This document shows positions 52,990-64,000 of a DNA stretch of 64,000 bases, piece by piece. Made by a program: the position numbers and the translations under genes. Each line of letters opens with the position of its first letter. Position 1 is the stretch's first letter. Source of the stretch: Viola odorata (Eukaryota > Streptophyta > Magnoliopsida > Malpighiales > Violaceae). The notes below the pieces were generated by a model. It was not told where the DNA came from and searched no databases. It saw only the letters and a program-made list of their open reading frames with translations. The DNA is taken from assembly GCA_963691705.1 (NCBI GenBank), contig OY829539.1, positions 41,611,656-41,675,655 on the forward strand, written 5' to 3'.

Positions 52990-55900
52990 TCAGATTCTAG
53001 CATGATATAATTTCAAACAAGCTATGTTCCAAGAGTTGGGTAAGGGGGTACCGTCAAGTGTTTCCAAGTGGTAGACTCCCTTCCCGATAACGCGAGTAAC
53101 GCGATATGGGTCATCCCAGTTTGGACTGAGTTTCCACATGCATTGTCTAGCCACTCGTTTGTCCCTAAGTACCAAGTCTCCTGCTTTCAGCAGTCGTTCT
53201 TTGACGCGCCTGTTGTAATATCGCGCTATATTTCTCTTATAGTACAACGTTTTTAGGAGTGTTTCTTCATACAGTTCTGGCAACGCATCGAGGTTCGCCC
53301 GCAACCTCTCTTCGTTTATCTCTTCCTTGAAGTATGCCACTCGCAGGCTTAGAGTACCGATTTCTACCGGTGTGACGACCTCAGTGCCGAAAGCCAATGC
53401 GAAGGGCGTTTCTCCTGTACTATTTTTGACGGTCATGTGGTATGCCCACATCACGTACGGTAGCTCATCTGCCCATTTCTTTTTAGCACCTTCTAAGTTT
53501 TTCTTGATGCCACTGAGGATACATCGATTGGTTACCTCTGCGAGTCCATTAGTCTGTGGGTGGGCTACGGAAGAGAACCTTTGTTTGATCTGGAATTCCG
53601 TGCACTGGTCTCTAAAGAATTGACTTGTAAATTGGGTCCCGTTATCGCTGACTAACACTCGAGGTATGCCAAATCGCATGATAACTTGGTGCTTGAAAAA
53701 ACGCCATATTTTCTCCGTTGTCATGTTAGCAACCGCTTCCGCTTCTGCCCATTTCGTGAAGTAGTCCACTGCCACAACTACAAATTTTAGTTGAGATCTT
53801 GCCTTTGGAAACGGGCCTAAGATCTCAATTCTCCATTTGGCAAAAGGACAAGGGGCCACAATTTTGGAGATTTCCGTGGCAGGTCGTCGGGGAATTTTGG
53901 AGAACTCTTGACATATCTGACAGGTTCGTACGAAGTTATCGTAGTCCCTGCGAATGGTAGGCTAGTAGAAACCTGATCTAAAGACTTGTACGACCAAAGT
54001 ACCACCGGACACGTGCATGCCACATCCCTTCATGAATCTCTTGTAAGGTGTGAAGGCCTTCTTGTTCCATTATACACTTGGCAGCTGGATGAGAGAAGCA
54101 TCTCCAGACCAATTCTCCGTCATAGTATGTACACTGTGCCACCTGTTTCAACACTTTTTCTTTTCCGCGTTATCCTTGGGTAACTCATCGTGTTTTAGAA
54201 ATTTTATTACAGGAATCCGCCAGTCGTTTTCGATTTCTTCGATACAAAGCGACGCTTGTTCTTCCATGAAGGAAGGCACGGATATTTCTTCAAAGTACAC
54301 ATTAGCGGGTATGGATACTTCTAGATTCGCTGCAATCTTGGCGAGATTATCAGCCTCGGCGTTATCTTCTCAAGGGACATGCTCGATGTTGACCTGTATG
54401 CCCTTTTTTCTTATTTCCATCAACTCGTGTTTCACTTTAGAGAGATATTGAATCATAATGGGCTCTCTAGCTTGAGAATTGCCCAAGACCTGGTCTATCA
54501 CTAACTTGGAATCGCCGTATATCAATAGCTGTAAGTCTCCCATTACTCCGGCGTCATGTATGGCTTTTGTGGATAGATTTTTTCCTATCCTGAGTCCAGC
54601 TAGCAGCGCCTCATATTCTACCATGTTGTTGGATAACGACTGTAGGATTCTGATGGCATATTGTATCTGTATGCCTAGTGGTCCGATTACTAATATTCCA
54701 GCTCCAGCTAGTTCTTGGTTCTTGGCCCCATCCACATGGACAACCCACAAGTCAGTGTAGGTTTCGGGGAATGGGAGATCTAAATCATCTCTGTCTTCTT
54801 CTGGTAGGTCCGTCAATGGATCCTGCATAAAGGTGCACTCGGCTATGAAGTCTGCTAGGACTTGGGCTTTTATGGATGGTCGGGCTTTATACTGTAGCCC
54901 AAACTGCTCGAGTTCAATGGCCCAAATCAGCATCCTTCCTGAAGACTTAGGCTTTCTGAAAATCCTTTTCAAAGGTTGGTCTGTGAGCATGATGACGAGG
55001 CGGGCCTGAAAATACCTATCCATTTTGCGCGTGGCCTGTACTAACGTAAATGCTATTTTTTCAATGCGAGTGTATCGCAGCTCAAGGTCTTTCAAAACAT
55101 GGCTGACAAAGTACACGGGGTGGTGGATGTGGTTGTCGTCTCGCACAAGGACAACACTAACCACTTCGTCGGCAACACCAAGGTGCAAATATAGAGTATC
55201 GCCCAGCTCTGGTCTTGTCAGCACCAGATCAGATGAGAGATAAGCTTTTTGGCTCATAAACGCTTCTTCACATTCTTTTGTCCATTCAAAGGGAGCCCTT
55301 TTACATATAACCTTGAAAAAGGGGTAGGCATCTCTCACCCTGTTTGGAAATAAACCGTCCTAGAGTGATAACGCGCCCTGTAAGCTTTTGCACTTCCTTG
55401 ACGGTTCGGGGGGATATCATATCATGAATAGCTTTGATCTTCGATGGATTAGGCTGAATGCCCTTCTGGCTGACTACATATCCCAAGAACTTACCCGTTT
55501 GAAATGCAAACATGCATTTGCGGGGGTTCAGCTTCATCTTGTACTTTCTCATAACGTTGAAAACCTCATCCAAGTCTGCTAGATGGTCCTCAAAGCTTCG
55601 ACTCTTGACCAATAAATCATCCACATAGGCTTCAACTTTCTTTCCGATTTGTTCCTCAAACACCTGGTTTGCCATACGCTGAAAGGTTGCCCTAGCATTT
55701 TTTAGTCCAAACGACATCGTCGTATAACAGTACGTGGCCTTTGAGGTGATAAAGGCGGTCTTTTCTTCGTCTTCGACGGCCATGGGAATCTGATGATATC
55801 CGGAGTTGGCGTCTAAAGAGCTCAAATAAACATACCCGGCAGTCTGGTCTACAAATTGGTCGATTCGAGGGAGCGGGTAGCAATCCTTAGGACAGGCATC

Positions 55901-58864
55901 ATTTAGATCAGTGAAATCAATACACATGCGCCACTCTCCATTGGGCTTCAGAACAAGGACGGGATTGGTTAACCAAGTCAGATATTGAACTTCTCGAATG
56001 AAACCTGTATCTAGAAGTTTTGACACCTCCTTGTCAATGGCAATTGCCTTTTCTATAGAAAATGCTCGTCGCTTCTGTTGGACTGGTTTGATGCAGGGAT
56101 CAATGTTAAGTCGATGCTCTATTACCTCTCGCGAGATACCGGGCATGTCTGCGGGCTTCTAGGTGAATTCTTCTTTGCATTTGTTTAATAATCAAGCTTG
56201 CTGCATGCTCTTTTCCGGGCTTAGCTTTTCGCTAACCAGGAAGTTTGCCTCCCTGACCCCATTAATGGGGACGGGCACCATCCTGTCCACTGGCTGAGTA
56301 CGCTTTTCTTCTTTCTGTTCGAAAGGATCCGCCATCACACACACATACCTGTCGCAACTCTTTTGCGTCATGAGTAGATAACACTCGGCCGCCAGCTTCT
56401 GATCGCCTTTAATTGAGACCACTCCGTCCCAAGAGGGATATTTCAACCTCAAGTGTTTTCGGGATATCGCTGCACCAAACCGATTGAGGAATGGGCGCCC
56501 GAGTATGGCGTTATAGGGCAAGGTAAGGTCTACAACCAAGAACAACAATTCTTCTGATCTTTTGGACGTGTCTTCTCTGAAGTATGTACGCAGCAAAGTG
56601 ACTCCAGTCACTGGGATAGGAACTCCGTCTACCCCAATTATTGGCTTTTTGTAGGGTGTCAGCTCGCTGGCGCGATGTTTCATGAGGTTGTAAGCCTCCA
56701 ATGAAAATAAATTTACCGCGCTGCCGTTATCGATAAGGGTTCTCTTGACTCCATGGATGCCAATAACGGGTGTGACCACTAACGCATCATTATGCGGAAA
56801 AACAACACCTTTCTCGTCTTCCTCGGAGAAAGACAATACCATTCGATCTAAAGCGCTTAACGCTTCATTTTTCACTAACGTGCCTTCACGTTTTCGCTTC
56901 TCTCTAGTCGTAGGCATTAACGGCACAAACTTATCGAGATACGGTGTGCCCCGTGCTATGATGTTAATGATGAGAATGTCCTCATCATGGATTGCTAACG
57001 CTTCACTGACTCTCCCACTAGGACTAGCGTCGTTTCCTGGGGTGTGAGGGGGCATTTGCCTGCTGTCTGAGGCCCTATTCATCGGGTTATTCCAGGCTTC
57101 TTCTCTTGCCTTGGTGGCAAATTCTCTGAGATAGCCTTCTTCCACTAGACGTTCTATCGCCAACTTTAACTCTCTGCACACGTCCGTGGAGTGTCCCTTG
57201 ACTTTATGGAACTTGCAAAAGGCATTTTCTCTTCCTCCCATGATTACCCCCGATTTCCCTGGGGCTAGATAGCGGATAGGAAATTTTTTGTTGCTGAACA
57301 ATTGCTAAGATTTCTGCTCTCAGAAGTATGAGGGAAGGAAGATCAGGGTCATAGACTCGGCCCTTGGGCGGATCTGCATGTCGCTGAGTGCGGAAGTTAC
57401 CGGGTCTTCCTCTTGAAGAGTTGCCTCTTTGCCGGTTCGAGGCTCTAGGGATATGGTCTTTTTGCTGGGTGTAATCATCAATAGAGCGAGCGTCAAGGGA
57501 GGTGCTGGTAAGTGCGCTAGACGCATGGGGCGCGTTTTGTGGCACATTTCGAATTTTATCCCTTTTTTCTTCCTCCTCCATCCTTGCATAATTATGAGCC
57601 TTCAACCTTAGCGCATCTAAAGTCATTGGGGGGTCCACCATTAACGTGTCCCGTAATTTTCCATAACAACAGTTTCGTTTCAAGGCTTCCACAGCAAAAT
57701 CAATGGTGACACCTGGCGTTAACGACATCTCCATATCGAAACGACTAAGGAACTCTTTCAGAGATTCTTGGGGCCTTCTGTGTATATCGAACAAAGCTGC
57801 AGCGGACTTCCTAATGGGAAAAGTCGTGCTGAACCGACTTCGAAACTTAGCTTCCAGCTGCGAAAAACTGTCTATGGATCCGGCCGAGAGTCCTTCAAAC
57901 CAAAGACGTGCGACTCCTAATAATGTCATGAAAAATACCTGCCACAAGGCCACATCACTGTGAGCTTGAAATTGCACGAAGTCTTTCACCTTGTTAAGGT
58001 GAGAGATGGGATCTTTCGTGCCGTCATAAGACTCCATGGGGAGTTCCACGTGTCGACTGACTCTATGATGCCTTATGTGATAGCTGAACGGATGATCTGC
58101 GTTATCATCGAGGATTTCACGGGGATGACGGGGATTAGAAATTTCTAAATGATGCCTCTGGCCTCGAGGATCAGGTGCGTGGTGTCGCCTGGGGACCGAC
58201 TGCGACTTCTCGGTGAATGGGTTCGATATCTCACATTACTGGATCTTTCGCTGCGTCTAGGGATACGTCCTTAACCATTTCATCTCGCCTGCCCTCCCAA
58301 CGATCTCTATATTCATCATGCCAATGTTCCTCTTGAGATATGAGGATTTCCCGCGCGTGCAACGCGGAAGGTTCTACTAGTCCATGAACGAGTTGCGCAA
58401 AGTTGACGGGGGCTGTGGGCATGGGGAAGGTCAACGGGGTGCTCCCGTGTTGCTGAGGTGATAACGGCCAATCAGTGACAATAGACTGGGTAAAAGTAAA
58501 TATCAAATGAGGGGGAATACTCGATCCTAAGACATTAGGATTCGATCCGACAGCTAATGCGGTCAACTAGTCCACTTGGGCACGCAGAGCTAATAAAGAG
58601 TTCGCCCAGGGATTGTTTGCGCTATCGATTATAGATCCCATCAGTGGGGGAGTAGAAAAGCTAGATCCAGCCATTTGGGAAGGTGGAATAGTCATCTGGG
58701 GAATGATGTTCCCGTTGTTGGTCCAAAGAGGAAATCCGTTTGCCAGGAGGAGTTCCCTGTACAACGGCAGAAATACTGGCAGAAGTAGAAGGAAAAAGTT
58801 CCCTACGAGGAGCAAAAAGAAAACCATGGGGATGAAGAGGTGTAGATTCTGAATTAGAAGCCAT
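52990..58864 (-). pseudogene. Element A gag-pol polyprotein (decayed)
   Basis: Starts MASNSESTPLHPHG at 58864. Gag core 58049-57620, zinc-knuckle CKFHKVKGHSTDVC (about 57220-57180), protease IDNGSAVNLFS (about 56740-56705), RT 56146-55550 with YVDDLLVKS, a first RNase H lacking the catalytic Asp, a second RNase H with VDGAKNQ, VEYEALL and YGDSKLV, and integrase 54030-52990. Breaks: TAG after RAQVD (58567), frameshifts near 58640, 58220, 57250, 55330 and 53900, a stop near 56194, and a TGA at about 54368. The first integrase Asp is changed (WRIEILGPF, where C has WGIDILGPF). Confidence 0.92.
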
Positions 58865-58929
58865 GATCCTTCAATTTCCAGAAAAGACGGAGCTTGGTTA
58901 TTAAGGACGCTCACTTGATTAAACCAAAG

Positions 58930-58947
58930 CTCTCAATGAAAGCACCA
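58930..58947 (-). other. Element A primer binding site
   Basis: TGGTGCTTTCATTGAGAG on the minus strand, three bases after the 5' LTR. Confidence 0.8.
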
Positions 58948-58950
58948 ATT

Positions 58951-59444
58951 TTATAAGATTCGGATTTCTAGAGAGGGGTAGGTGAGGAAAATGGTCGTTC
59001 GGAATCTCTGTTCTTGGTGTCTGGTGTACCTGCAAAGCGCCGGAGGGGGTCTTCGGCGTAGACACTCCGATGCTTAAGTTAGTATGTCATGTCAGGGGTT
59101 CGATTGGCAATCTTAGACTTACCTTTTCACCTTGAGTGGTGAGGTATTTATAGGCAAAATGTGAGTGTTGTGTTATCTCTAGGGGGTGGGCGTTATCTAG
59201 GGAAGATAACGCCCAAGTTCCTTATGTGACGTCATGTCCTACCTGGGATGGGATAACGCCGTTAGTGTGGCTAGATAACGTGTGAGACACCCCCCCTCCC
59301 CCCTGATGTCAACCATCCCAGGGTTCCGTGTGAGGTGAGAGGCAGTAGCCATAGAGGCGGACACCCGATGGGAGCTACAGTGTTCCGGCCTTAACACTGG
59401 GTGTAAGGACGAGAATTCCCCTAGAATTGCTTCTATAGTTATCA
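58951..59444 (-). repeat. Element A 5' LTR (494 bp)
   Basis: Partner of 13204-13685. The terminal dinucleotide next to the PBS is mutated (plus strand TTATAAG where the partner has TGATAAG). Its C-run is interrupted (7 C, T, 6 C; 59290-59303) and preceded by GGCTAGATAACGTG, absent from the 3' LTR. The hairpin is at 59188-59214. Confidence 0.92.
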
Positions 59445-59449
59445 ATTAA

Positions 59450-60800
59450 ATAAACATTCTAGAAGCTCAGAAGGTGATTCACACGGCTGGACTTCAAGTT
59501 GGGCCGCAATCCTCAAGTTGCTCGCTGCATCCACTTGTCCGATTGGGCTGAAACCTGTCCCAAACGAAAGCTAACATCCAGAAATAGTAGACAGGGTCCT
59601 CTCTTTCTGGTCCAGGCCTCACTGGTCCAAACTGGTTGGGACAGAAACCCCTGTCGCGTCCGATAATCCTAATCTGCATAGGACTGTTGTCAGCGAAAAT
59701 ATCTCTTGGCATAAAACGCAAACGGTTTGTGCGTTTAAGCTGAATCTTGGTCAGAATCTTGCTAACATCTTAAAGTTTTATAAACAAGGTTGATCGCACG
59801 ATTCTGACTTGTGTAGCTCTGACTGGGTTCGGACAAAGGCACCTACTGCGTCTGCACCTATAATGTCATCTCGAACCTTCTTGAGTTTCACTCGTCCAAA
59901 TGCCCTCAAACTTGGACACGATCTTCCTAAGACTTCAATCGGTCTTGTATATGTGTTAGATCTCTAATTGAAGCCTCTCTTCCACGTTTTGTCTTGTGTG
60001 GGTGTGTGATAGGCGCTTCCAAGCTACCTTCCATGTCATCCTTCGCCTAAAGGCTTGCCCAAGCGGCATCTCCTGCCTTGTATCTATGTCCAGAGGTTGT
60101 ATTAACCTCGTTAGCTGCTTAGCAATGTCCTGGGCTCGATGCTTTGGGTTGATTGGCCTTGGCCGCAAGGCATGTGCACGTTGTGCGTGCGATAGGGCTA
60201 GCCATGGGGCTAGGATCGTATCAAGATTGTATATGAAAAATGGCGGTAGAAAATCAGAGAGAAGGTTCAAACTCAACGGTTGCCCCCCCCCCCCCTCTTC
60301 TCAAAACCCTAAGGAGAGTATAAATAGTTCCTAAAAAATAGCTAAAGGCAGAAATAAAGGAAAATCATATCCTAATCAACTCTAAATTGTATTTGAATTT
60401 CTCTCTTCGTCACAAAAGAATCTTATCAAAACGGAAACAACGGGATGCATCTTCAATCAGTCCATGATTAACGCTTTCAAATCGTCAGGGCAGGAAAATC
60501 ATCTACCAGCGCCTTTTGTCTGCTCGTCTGTTCCGTAGATTACTCTAGGATGATGGATTGGCCAAGCGAGTTTGTCTTAGTCAAGAGAGATGCCTGTGTC
60601 CAGTCTTGGTCCAAAAAGCAGCCAAGAATTCGACTGCTCTAAATACGCCCAGAATCATGCTTTAATCTCCTCCTTCTGCTCCCTTCCTGTCCAAAGTTGT
60701 TTCCTACAATAATCGAATGATTCACACCAAAATCAGTAGCATACCATTCGAAATTGCAAGAGAATAAGTGGTAAAACCCACTACAATTAAATCTCAATCA
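59450..60800 (-). repeat. Athila 3' LTR, proximal part (target of element A)
   Basis: On the minus strand it starts TGATTGAGATTTAATTG at 60800, directly after the polypurine tract, and is cut by element A at 59444. It continues at 13198. General order matches the solo LTR at 19097-17632, but it is longer (about 2.2 kb in total), so it belongs to a different Athila subfamily. A 12-C run lies at 60283-60294. The ORFs here have no recognisable domain. Confidence 0.75.
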
Positions 60801-63800
60801 AATCCCCCCACACTTAATCTAATGCTTGTCGCTAAGCATAAAACACAGAAAACATGCAAAAATAAAATTTAAAACCAGCAACCCATGCTCAAGTCAAAGA
60901 ATCATCTCAACAGAGAAAATACATAGACACTCAACTTATTCCATCCATCCTAGATTAACAAGGTCTGTTCAATTCCCAGAATTATCTCACTCATCATAGC
61001 AAAACTAAGAACAATTAACTCAAGACTCAATAAATCAGTAGAGGAACAAATTCATTTGATTACATTTTTCTGCGCCTATCCACAAGTCTAAAAGATACAA
61101 GAGTTGCTGACACAAGCCCTTGCACACACATTAAACAAAATAAAACATGTAAGCACAAATTTTTGCCATGTCAAGTCTTCATTGAGATCTTTTTGATTGC
61201 CCACTTTGGAGTCTTTTATAACACTGTTTCTTATTCTTTTGTTTTTTTTTTGTTTTTCCTTTCTTTTCTTTTGATCACTTTGGAATATTTTGTAGTGCTT
61301 TCCTTTCTTTTCTTTTTCTTCCCTTTTTTGCATAAAAATAAACTCATAAAACTCAAGTAATGGACACCTAGGCCCGGTTGTAAGGGATTAGCTAGATGCA
61401 CTTCGGGAGTTTTGCCTATTTAAGGGATGATGGTGCCGAATCACCAACATCGTGCAACCCTGTTGGTTCCAGGTAATGTCCACACATACATGCAAGAGAA
61501 AATAAAAAGACTCTACAAGCAGTGCAGGATTAAAAGACTGACAACTCTTTGCATTATTTGGACTGATTAATTTTTCACTTGGTCAAGACAAAAAATTTCA
61601 TTCTTGGCGTTCCTTCATTGATTGTCTTGAGTACTAAGCTAACTGATCATGGTTCTGTGGTGAGAAGTGAGAGTTTCTGGCATTGAACATGTTACATAAT
61701 GGTTGCCTTGTTAATAAAACATGTATCAAAATTGTTGAGTGTCAAAGTATTTTGTGTTGGGATGAAATTTCAAAGAGAACAAAGGGTTTGGTTTTCATGC
61801 AGTCATAGCAAAACAGAGATCATGCAAGAGTCTATTCCTAAAACACACAAAAATCAAAAGAAAATCATGCAGAAAAATTTAGAACAAACCTAAAATTTGC
61901 AAAAAAATTAAATCTAACTCATGCAAAAAAAAATTAAAACACTCAAAAAAATTAAACATAAAACACCCCTCCCCCACACTTATTGGACACATTGTCCTCA
62001 ATGTGAGAGAGGCAGTATAGAAAAACACCAAATCTTGCAGCAACATAAAAATAAAAATAGAAATATATACAAAAAAGAAAAGGAAAGATATGACCTGGGG
62101 GAAGTCATTCAGACTCTGAGTTTGTGTCAGTGGGGAATTGGTGGAAAGGTCCAGAGGGTATGGGAGGGACTGGAGCATGAGATTCATCAAACTTGCTATG
62201 TAGGAGGAGCAAAGAGTATAAGATGTTCTGGTTCAAAGTGAGGGATTTGTCTTGAGTTTCCTGCATGGCTTGGAGAAGGGAGTTTGTTTTTCTCTGTTCA
62301 GCAAGAAGAGCTGGCAACAAATCCTGGGGAGGTGTTGGGGTAGAGGCTCTTTGTTCTGCTGCTTCACTTGGTTCTGTTGGTCCTTGGTGGATTTTCAGAG
62401 GGGTCAGTTGGTAAGCTTTTGCAGAGTCTCCATCGAAAATCCTCTCCTCTCTAGGAGTGGTACCTGTGTTATTACAGACAATGCCTCTTTCCAAATGGAA
62501 AAATTCCATTCGATCAAGGGCTTTGATATCAAGTAGTTTGCGTGCAGGAAATTCATTTAATGTGGTGGCAGCATCTAATTTCCCTGATTTGTATACAAGC
62601 ATAGTAATCAGGGATCCTAGAATCATATTAGTCCCACAAGAACTAAACTTCTTGGTCACCCAATAGGCTAAGCTTACCCTACACCTATTATGCAAACACC
62701 AAAGGAAGAACAACTCTGTTCTTTCCAAGGCCTCTAAGTTCTTGATCTTTCCAAAAAGGCTGATGGAGAGGATTCTGTGGAGAATCCTGAGGACTGGATC
62801 ACAAATCTTGGAAGCTTTGGATGAGGGATTAAACACTACTTTAGGATCATTGGTGAGAGTCCTAAAGACTCTAGTTGCATCCCAGTGCTCAGGAATCTCA
62901 TAAAAGGTGCTGGGATACCAGTTAGCCTGGTCTTTGTAGTTGTGCACAAACACAAGCATGACATCGAACTCATGTAGGCTCAAGTTATACCACTCCCCAC
63001 ACAACCTAAAATTAACTACGTTCCCTAAATGGATATTGGGGCGTTCCCTTGATTTCACATCCAGGGCGAAAGAGTCAAACTGGAAAGTGGAGTGAAACTC
63101 CAAGCACAACTCATAATAAATGGGATCAGTAGGGAAGAAAAAAGACCCCCAACCTATATTGTTGACCATCTGTTTAAGCCTAGCATGCAATCCAGGCTAT
63201 ACATTAAGTCGTCGTCAAGGACAACATAGGGCGTGATCTCACCATAATACAGGTAGAAGGAAAATATATCCCTGTCATGCTCTAAATTAAAGTGTAGCCA
63301 TCCCCCGTATTGAGAGAGAGGGAGGGTGGGTTTGTTACCTGAGTTGGATTTGGAGAGGGGCTCCAGCTGACCATGGGATTGTGGTTCTGGTTTTGGGACT
63401 ACGTCTACCATGGGTCCTTTTCCCTTTCTCTATCTCTCAGCTGAAGAAGATGAAGGTCTGGCGCTAGCTGCTATTGTTGTTGTGGTGCTGGTGGGAACTG
63501 GAATGACATGTTTTTCAATGAGAGGATGGGCCAAGACAGGAGTCATCCTGGACAAGGAAGGTTGAGGGAAAGGTTGAGGCATATCCTCTATGATTTTCTT
63601 TCGACTTTCTTCGGCTCCACCTGATGTCGAGGAATCCAAACGTCATTTTTGGAGCAGGGTAAAGGTGGTCTCGGCGGCACCTGTGTCCGCTGGTATCCAT
63701 GACTCTATGGTTCTGGCGCACAACCCTTCACCAGACACAAAGCGTCTAGCCTAGGCTGGAGCCCAGGTGTCTTCCGGCGTCTCTATTTCGACAACTAGCG

Positions 63801-64000
63801 ACTGTTTGTGACAGTTGGTTGGAGGAGTGGAGGAGGATGGGTTTGGGCGTGCCATGGTGGTACCAATGACTGTAGGAAGTAGTGGAAGAGGAGAGGTTTC
63901 TAAAGTGGTTTGAGAGTTGTGGGAGTAGTGGGGGTTTTATCCTCTATTACCCTTTTCTTTAATACTTTCTGTAGGTCACGTGGCAAAAATCGTCTCTCTT
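60801..64000 (-). mobile_element. Athila element, 3' internal region (minus strand)
   Basis: Contains the polypurine tract AAGTGTGGGGGGATT (60815-60801), a non-coding stretch with a long C/T-rich tract (61225-61330), and the env-like ORF region (62105-63855). Gag and pol lie right of the window. The non-coding part matches the left copy at 850-1857 in inverted orientation (GATTCGGCACCATC and CTAATCCCTTA). Confidence 0.8.
62105..63855 (-). pseudogene. Athila ORF-1 / env-like protein
   Basis: Start at 63855 (MARPNPSSST). The N-terminal third has in-frame stops at three places (after TWAPA, after TLLQK and after SSSAER), and a frameshift near 63180 leads into the open 361-codon stretch 63190-62105. 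That stretch (FRLCGEWYNLSLHEFDVML, HNRCRVSLAYWVTKKF, ALDRMEFFHLERGIVC) fits Pfam 'ATHILA ORF-1', the protein coded between pol and the 3' LTR of Athila elements. Its C-terminus is Pro/Gln-rich with a heptad-like LLAEQRKTNSLLQAM. No convincing transmembrane segment. Non-functional as it stands. Confidence 0.75.

Larger units (their letters stand above)
13204..59444 (-). mobile_element. Tat-lineage Ty3/gypsy element A (outer)
   Basis: LTRs at 13204-13685 (3') and 58951-59444 (5') are flanked by the perfect duplication ATTAA (13199-13203 and 59445-59449). After removal of nested element B the length is about 15.6 kb. On the minus strand the order is PBS, gag-pol (58864-52990), tandem repeats (52893-52468); then antisense genes I (48701-51147), II (15641-17126 with 47766-48087), III (14693-15158) and IV (13895-14266) on the plus strand; then the 3' LTR. 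The LTRs differ at about 30 sites by eye, so this is an old copy. Its coding regions carry many stops and frameshifts. Confidence 0.93.

Overview
This is a gene-poor, transposon-built stretch of a plant nuclear genome, most likely a eudicot. The evidence is AT-rich intergenic DNA and plant-type Ty3/gypsy (Tat and Athila), CACTA and LINE remnants. I see no convincing host gene, tRNA or rRNA. The species cannot be read from the sequence.

Layout. Positions 1-122 are the end of a Tat-type LTR whose body lies left of the window. Positions 123-849 are an Athila-type LTR fragment. Positions 850-3190 are the 3' end of a plus-strand Athila element (polypurine tract, then 3' LTR). About 3370-4513 is the 3' end of a CACTA transposon. 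Positions 4514-10450 are AT-rich DNA with only eroded LTR-like pieces. About 10450-11786 is another Athila-type LTR, and 11815-12345 is a LINE RNase H remnant. From about 12350 to 63855 lies a minus-strand Athila element (env-like ORF 62105-63855, 3' LTR 59450-60800 plus about 12350-13198), and a Tat element sits inside its LTR.

The core is a nest resolved to the base by 5-bp target duplications. Tat element A (13204-59444, minus, TSD ATTAA) contains Tat element B (17127-47765, plus, TSD GCGAG). B contains Tat element C (26222-42097, minus, TSD CGGGT) and, separately, an Athila solo LTR (17632-19097, TSD GTTTG). With insertions removed, A is about 15.6 kb, B about 13.3 kb and C 15.9 kb. C is young: its 527-bp LTRs differ at only 2 sites. 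A and B LTR pairs differ at roughly 6-7% of sites by eye.

All three Tat elements share one plan: LTR, PBS, gag, protease, RT, a degenerate RNase H plus a second complete RNase H, integrase, a short tandem-repeat array, then four genes on the OPPOSITE strand (called here I, II, III and IV, in order from pol to the 3' LTR), then the 3' LTR. In C all four antisense genes are open. Gene I (2 introns, 729 aa) and gene II (1 intron, 725 aa) are paralogues with a Transposase_28-type ('putative gypsy type transposon') N-terminal region and a coiled-coil C-terminal region. III (152 aa) and IV (125 aa) are small proteins of unknown function. Each has its own TATA-like box. In B a deletion has fused gene II to gene I. 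The conserved, intron-bearing, multi-promoter antisense cassette is the most interesting system in the window.
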